Notes under the pieces: model-generated
What the model saw: only the letters and a program-made list of their open reading frames with translations
The model's database searches: none
What the model was told of the DNA's origin: nothing
Assembly (NCBI RefSeq): GCF_001625195.1
Contig: NC_054390.1
Span: 10,017,222-10,081,221 of the forward strand
DNA length: 64,000 nucleotides
DNA from: Drechmeria coniospora
Lineage: Eukaryota; Ascomycota; Sordariomycetes; Hypocreales; Ophiocordycipitaceae
Reading direction: 5' to 3'
In this document: piece by piece, positions 57,863 to 64,000 of the stretch
Layout: each line of letters starts with the position of its first letter
Position numbering within the stretch: the first letter of the stretch is position 1
Position numbers and translations under genes: made by a program

Positions 57863-59798
57863 GGAAGGACTACACCAAAATCCTCCGGAACAATCGACCC
57901 AGCTGCCAATACAACAAGTACTACTTGTTGTACTTCCTAACGCACTTCTGCTGTAAGTACTACTTACGGCAATTCCAGGAAATCAATTCAACTGCAGCAT
58001 CCAGCTGCCAATACAACAAGTACTACTTGTTGCAACTACTAGTACTACTAGTATAAAGGTAAACCGAAAATCTAGTTACTAACTAGATTGTGTCTGTGTT
58101 TTTAAAATGGATTCTACCAAGGAAGGTCAGGCCACCAAAACACCCATTATGTCGGAACTTAAAGCAATTATTCAAAGGCAACAAATGCAGTATAATGATC
58201 TTTCCAATCGGTTCAACCAACTTACGGACCAATTAAACAACACTATTATACCAATCCAAAAACGTCTCGACAAAATGGAGCCTGAACATACACCTATCCA
58301 AGGAATCCCAACATACAGTAGTGGTACTACTACTACTGAAATGACTGATCTTAGCTCCAACATGGAGCTATCCAAGAAGGCATTCTCATTTCCAGAGTAT
58401 ACTAAGCTCAAAGACACCAAGAACTTTAACTTATGGGAACAATTACTTTCCATCCAACTTGGTTCCCTTCGCCTGGAAGGATTTCTGAAAAACCCATCAA
58501 TTGCTATTGGTTACTCACATTACAATTAATGCTCCTTGCTTATGCTACTTCGGGATAGCTGTTCTGAGGGCCCACGAGCATCAATTGCATGGATTTACAA
58601 CCCAACCGATGCCTATCTGTTGCTAAAACAACAGTACTCAAAGGGCCAGGCAGCCCAACGCTGCAATCTCTACGATTCCTACCACAACCTTACACTTAAA
58701 GGGTACAAAGGAACACTTAAGGCGTTTAATTCGGAATTCAACAGCTGCCTCACTCGACTTTAACTTACTGGAGTAAGTATCGACCCACTGGATCAGGCAA
58801 ATCGATACCTTACAACTGTTGGTCCTGTTTTCTCACAATGGGCTGCAATACAACGCAACAATCTCCAAACCAATACCGTCTTAGGGATTAATACAGCATC
58901 CCTCAACCTGCAATATCTTTAGACCAACTTACTGGAAGAATATCAAAATCCTAATAGTCCCAGTTTCCAAGCATTCAGTCACAGGATAACACAACTATCC
59001 AAAACACCAGACACTAGGTCTACTAGACCTAGTCGACCCAACCAACCCAATCGACCTAACCGACCCAACTAACCCAATACACCCAATCGACCCAACCGAC
59101 CCAAACAATACAATCGAACCAAAAACCACACACCAGTCAAGGGTACTACTAGTTTCCTGACTGGTAACTACAGCCTATCAACTGGCTGTATAGGGTTACC
59201 TGATTCCTGTCAGGAATCAGATACCGACTCTGATTCCGAACAAGAATTGGTACTATTACCCGATTTGGGTAATATTGGTATGACATATCGTGTTGATAAC
59301 AACGATACGTACCGAATGGGCCTACTTTACGATACTGGCTCAACCTGTCATTTGGTCAACAACCGGCTTAAGTTTACGACTTTCCGACCCATTGCAAAAT
59401 CCCAAGCAAAACCAATTACAACAGGAGGTAGTCCAATTTATCCCAAAGGTATTGGCTGTACTGAATTTACTGTACTAATTCGTACCAATCCATCTGTCTA
59501 CGGTACTCTTGTTTTACAAGAAGCACTGTACATTCCGAAACTGAAGGTCAGTATTGTTAGTGGAATTCGCCACTATGCGTCTGGAGGAACACTTATTAAG
59601 GAACATCTGTACAACTTAAATCGATAGTTATGCGGACTCCTCAACTTCCAGAAACACGGCTTCTTCCTACAACAGCAAGGTCAACAAACGCCCTATCTAA
59701 CGAAATTAGATACTTCCCACTCTAGCTACTACAGTAGCTACGGAATTACAGTCGAAATTCCCTCCCAACCCCCCCCCTGGGCTACCGAAGCAGAGGAT

Positions 59799-60060
59799 TG
59801 GTCGGCACCTTCAACGGTGCCTCGGTCGGCACCTTCAACGGTGCCTCGGTCGGCACCTTCCCCGGTGCCTCGGTCGGCACCTTCATCGGTGCCTCGGTCG
59901 GCACCTTCATCAGTGCCTCGGTCGGCACCTTCCCCGGTGCCTCGGTCGGCACCTTCATCGGTACCTCGGTCGGCACCTTCATCGGTACCTCGGTCGGCAC
60001 CTTCAACGGTGCCTCGGTCGGCACCTTTACCGGTGCCTCGGTCGGTACCCAGATCGGTAC
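59799..60060 (+). repeat. 24-bp minisatellite inside D pol, 11 copies
   Basis: Units repeat every 24 bp from 59801 and encode SAPSTVPR variants in the gag-pol frame, lying between protease and integrase. The opposite strand is also open, giving a spurious repeat ORF. Confidence 0.92.
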
Positions 60061-61320
60061 TTAGCCCAACTGTCAGTTCGGCTACACCAAGGGACCTTAC
60101 TAAGGCTACCCTATTCAAAGACCCTATAGAAGACCCAATTCCTATAGAGGCAACAGACCAACTAGTAGTCCCAACTGCTAGTCTTGGGGAACAAGTTCTT
60201 CCAACTACTTGTTCGGAATCCAACAACCAGTCTTACCAAAGACTATTGCAACAAGCGGGCATTTGGTACATTCGACTGGGACATATCAGTCTCCCACTCT
60301 TGAAAAAGACCAGTAGTATTACTACTGGGCTGCCTGACTTTTCGTCTATTCAGGCTGCCGATTTCCAATGCCTTGCCTATATTCAGGCCAAATCCACTAG
60401 ACGCTAGTCTAGGGATCCCATTACCGATCCAGATTATGTTCTTAATTCAATTGCGGGCGATACATTTGGGATTCGACCAGTATCCTATAATCGTAAGTCT
60501 GTGGGTCTTATACTAATTGATCGAAAATCCCGCTTCCGTTGGGTATTAATCTTACCCAACAAGGAGGGATTAACTGTTCTCCAGGCTATTCGGAATCTCT
60601 TTAAAAGCCTTAAACGACAGTATAACTGTTACCCAAAACAGTTATTTTTCGACAAGGGTACAGAAATCAACACATTGCTCCAGACTTAGTTGGGTAAGAA
60701 AGGAATTCTATTCAATACATCTTGCCCGTATACGCCCGAACAGAACGGACTTACCGAACGGTCCATACGAGTCATCCTAGACCGACTACGTGCAACAATA
60801 ATCTAGGCAGGCCTTCTACTTTTCCTCTGGTCTGCCGTTCTTCCTGCTATAGTTAATCTTGTTAACTATACTGCAATTTCGAACCGGGATTTGAGTCCCT
60901 ACCAATTACTAAAGCAGGAATTACAGGGACTGAAAATGCCACTAAATCTCACGGCCTATAAGGCTATTGGTGCATATTGCGAAGTCCTAATTCCTTATCA
61001 GAAACGGATTCAAAGTGCCAAACTGGCATCCCGAACAGAACCAGCAAGGCTACTAGCCACGCTAGGTTCAAAAATATACCTTGTGTATGTGCCTTCTAGG
61101 AGGTCGGTTACAAAAACTACCTTCCTAAAAATCCTAGAAGGTATTGGCCCTATCTCCCAAGGGCTTCCCCAACTACCAAGTCCCAGTATTAAAGGACTAG
61201 AGTCAGAGGGGGAAATTGAGATAGTAGATTCAATTACTACTATCTCGCAAAGCAACTCCAGTCCCCTAACACCTAGGGAGACAGAGGGGGCTACTGGTCC
61301 TACGAGGACCAGTAGACCTA

Positions 61321-61525
61321 CTAGTCCTACTAGGACTAGTAGGTTGCAACTGGCCAATGGACCGACTAGTCCTACTAGGACTAGCAGGTTGCAACTAGCC
61401 AACGGACCGACTAGTCCTACTAGGACTAGCAGGTTGCAACTAGCCAACGGACCGACTAGTCCTACTAGGACTAGTAGGTTGCAAGAGGCTAACGGACCGA
61501 CTAGTCCTACTAGGACTAGTACTAC
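61321..61525 (+). repeat. 45-bp minisatellite inside D pol, about 4.5 copies
   Basis: Units at 61321, 61366, 61411, 61456 and 61501 encode TSPTRTSRLQLANGP between integrase and RT; each contains the near-palindrome CTAGTCCTACTAGGACTAG. Confidence 0.92.
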
Positions 61526-63334
61526 AGAGGGGGTCCTAGCCCAACCAACAGAGGATTTACTAGATACCTCTCTTCCAGATAAACCTGAATTAGAAGACAA
61601 TTCTAATTCAGTAGATTTCAACCTGGCATACTGGATTAAGAACCTATGCTACCAAGCTAAGGCAAAGCAACTACTAGTTAGTAGCAAGCCTACTAGCTGG
61701 AAGCAGGTACTTAAATCAGACAACAAAGACCAGTGGATAAGTGCTATATTCTCTGAATTTCAGCAACTTATCCTGGCAGGGGTATTCTATTTTATCCTAC
61801 TTTAAGAAATACCAACTGGTAGACGACTCCTCAAAAGCCGTCTTATCCTACGAGTCAAAAAGGACCAGCAAAACAATCCCATTAAATTCAAGGTACGTTT
61901 AGTAGCCAAAGGATTTATACAGATTGAAGGTCTTAACTACCTAGAGACCTTTGCAGCTACAAGCATTCCACCTACCTGAAGGATACTACTAGCTCTTACT
62001 GCCCAGAACAATTGGTATATTGAACAAATCGACTTCATTAGTGCTTTCCTCAACAGCGAGCTACCTAAAGTTAATTTCCTTAAAATGCCTAATGGACTAG
62101 AAGTATTTATTAGTCTCAACAAGACTAATAATATAGGTATGCAACTAGCCAAGCTAGGCTACAACCCAGCAGTCAAACAAGGCATTCTTTTAAAGAAAGC
62201 ACTCTATGGTCTTAAACAAGGACCTAGAGAGTAGTAAGATGTACTTTCCAAACTGCTCCAACAATATGGATATTGCCCTCTTGTATCCAATCCAGCTGTC
62301 TACTATAATGGTACTGCCAGTACCTATATAGTTAGCTATGTTAACGACTGTTTGCTTATTGGGCCGAACCTTGTGTATATCAATAAGTTGAAACAAAAAC
62401 TACATAAGGTTTACCCAATTGAAGATCGCGGGCAGGCTGCATTCTTCTTAGGCGTACAGATCAGCCGAACGACCAAGGGTATTACCCTTAGTCAAAAGGG
62501 ATATATTGAAGAAGCACTATTGCGATTTAGGCTAGAGGGGGCTAAGGCGGTAGCAATACCGTTACAGCCAGGTGTACTTAAACAAGCCACAACAATACCT
62601 CTTCCTCCCTTACCTGCAACCGATCAATTAGTATACCAACAGATAGTTAGGACCCTAATGTACCTAATGCTATTGACCCGACCAGACATAGCCTTTGCAA
62701 TCCAATGGCTATCTCGGTATATGCATTAGGCTACTAGTCTCTAACTATCAACCGGTAAGAACCTTCTTCGATATCTGAAAGGAACCATAGACCTAGCTGT
62801 TTGCTATTGGTCTAAGTCCCCAGTACCCAGCCTGTCTGGATTTTCAGACAGCGACTTTGCAGGTAACTTAGATTCCTCTAAGTCTACCTATAGGTACCTC
62901 TTCACCCTAGCAGGTAGACCAATCTGCTGAAAGTCAAAAAGGGCAAGTACAATTGCTCTTTTAACTATAGAGGCAGAATCCAATGCCCTACTGGAAGCAA
63001 TTCGGGAACTCAAATGGCTGGACGGTCTGTTTACAGAAATAGGTAAAAGTCTTCAAAAACCCATTCCACTTCTATGCAATAACAATGGATCCATCTCCAA
63101 TGCCAACAACCCAAATCAGCACTCTCGCACCAAGCACACCTTACTAAAGTTTCGGTACATTCGGCAAGAAGCAACAAACGGCTTGGCTAAAATTAGCTAT
63201 CTCGATACTAAGTCAATGCCTGCCGATAGTCTTACTAAGGCCCTTACTGCTAATCTCTTCCAATAATACCTGGGCCTACTAGGTCTTCAAAGGGTTCCTA
63301 TTTAGCAGTATCCTTACTAGCTAAATAGAGGGGG

Positions 63335-64000
63335 TATTAAAATTACTAGTATTTATACTAGTAAGACTACCCAAATAGGATACTATCCTATGTATTGCCA
63401 TTTGCAATACCGGGCAGTAGTACTACTGCTTGCCCATATACTACCACTGTACTGTACGTATAGGTAGTATATCGAGTTGACGAATTGCACTTGCTATGCA
63501 AATTCTCCTCGCTCCGACTTAGTACAATTAATAGCAGTACTACTGCCCAGCCAATTTACTACTGTCGCACGTTACGTGCAAAGTAGTACTTAGTCGACCA
63601 AGCAAGATCATTAATCGGGCCGTCAATTAATGCGCTCCCAACTACTACTAGTAGTTGCCCGCCAACAGTACTACTGTTGCGCGGAAGGACCCACCCAACT
63701 GCAACTAGCAGTTGCTTACCAGCAGTACTACTACTGGCCCACTCGACTACTGCAGTACTACTACTGTACTGTCGCGACCGAACCCTAATACTGATCAACC
63801 CTGCTAGTTGCAACTAACTTGCAGTATGACTTAACCAGAGTATTTGGAGCTGCATTAAATGCAAGCAGATTGTTCGGAGATGTATTGTATGGAATCAGAC
63901 AGAATTCCAATACGTACACATTGCACTAATTAAGGTACTACCTCTCAGGTATAAAATGGTCCTCCCTTTCCTATACTCTTAGATAGTTAGGTACACAACG
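63335..64000 (+). repeat. 3' LTR of element D (partial, 666 bp visible)
   Basis: Begins TATTAAAATTACTAG, with TG changed to TA, after the purine tract AGAGGGGG. It is cut by the window end at a point equivalent to about 57603 in the 5' LTR. Confidence 0.9.

Larger units (their letters stand above)
58107..63305 (+). pseudogene. Copia gag-pol of element D: one 1733-codon frame with point stops
   Basis: All larger open blocks (58107-58529, 58536-58763, 59247-59627, 59817-60407, 60501-60689, 60891-61805, 62352-62729) share one frame, and the stop at 63303-63305 is the likely natural end. Domains: gag (LKDTKNFNLWEQLL), protease LLYDTGSTCHLVN near 59320, zinc-associated GHISLPLL near 60280, integrase core with DKGTEIN near 60650 and TPEQNGLTERS near 60740, RT with LVAKGF near 61900, ALYGLKQGP near 62200 and YVNDCLLIG near 62340, RNase H with TIEAESNALLEA near 62960. 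The RT active site reads V-N-D rather than V-D-D. Stops fit CAA/CAG-to-TAA/TAG and TGG-to-TGA/TAG changes. Confidence 0.85.
56938..64000 (+). mobile_element. Ty1/copia element D, 3' LTR running off the window
   Basis: LTR starts TGTTAAAATTACTGGTATTT at 56938 and again (TATTAAAATTACTAG) at 63335. Between them: half-tRNA primer site, one gag-pol frame with gag, protease, integrase, RT and RNase H in copia order, and a purine tract (AGAGGGGG) directly before the 3' LTR. It truncates element C; its right TSD lies outside the window. Confidence 0.9.

Noticed and set aside
59738..60226. Minus-strand 162-codon repeat ORF rich in ADRGT
   Set aside because: Antisense reading of the 24-bp array inside the copia gag-pol frame.

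Overview
The window looks like nuclear DNA of a filamentous ascomycete. Genes carry short spliceosomal introns (53-67 nt) with GT..AG ends and CTAAC/CTGAC branch sites, and the conserved genes are eukaryotic housekeeping types. The transposons are Ty3/gypsy chromoviruses and Ty1/copia elements carrying CpA-to-TpA mutations of the RIP type (repeat-induced point mutation). Two cholera/heat-labile-enterotoxin-like ADP-ribosyltransferase genes suggest a hypocrealean insect or nematode pathogen. That placement is inference.

Region 1 (1-17.45 kb) is GC-rich, gene-bearing sequence with a GRIP-domain golgin (1597-4940, +, four exons), a lunapark ER-shaping protein (5714-6908, +, three exons), an SRPK-type kinase (9725-8003, -, four exons), one possible first exon (11373-11213, -) and a secreted alpha-helical orphan (15463-16596, +). 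The intergenic DNA is unusually rich in minisatellites: a 68-bp array behind lunapark, a purine tract upstream of the kinase, and about 3.3 kb of arrays between 12.0 and 15.3 kb ending just upstream of the orphan's TATA box.

Region 2 (17.45-22.9 kb) changes abruptly to AT-richer retrotransposon debris: a copia gag and RNase H remnant, a decayed gypsy gag/protease/integrase, and several solo LTRs with exact 5-bp target-site duplications (TSDs).

Region 3 (about 23.0-34.4 kb) is an effector island. It holds two paralogous secreted CT/LT-type ADP-ribosyltransferases on the minus strand, the second with a Q-x-E instead of an E-x-E motif, and a secreted protein with seven Cys-rich repeats on the plus strand. 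An 85-bp retroelement sequence flanks the island in inverted orientation.

Region 4 (34.4-64 kb) is a nested retrotransposon stack. A heavily mutated chromovirus (C) is split by two full-length chromoviruses: A (39937-46921, -, TSD TATTT) and B (47038-54479, +, TSD AAGTA). A copia element (D, 56938 to beyond 64000) then cuts C short. A and B share self-priming signals, a chromodomain and a Cys-rich ORF on the strand opposite gag-pol. Stop codons in these elements are mostly TAG or TAA at CAG, CAA or TGG positions. The reading frames otherwise run on, so the elements decayed by point mutation rather than by indels.

How the parts relate: the golgin (Golgi tethering), lunapark (ER three-way junctions) and SRPK (SR-protein phosphorylation) are unrelated core functions. 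The effector genes are probably secreted and act outside the fungal cell; lying between transposons is a common setting for fast-evolving virulence genes. All functional statements come from motifs read by eye; no database search was run.
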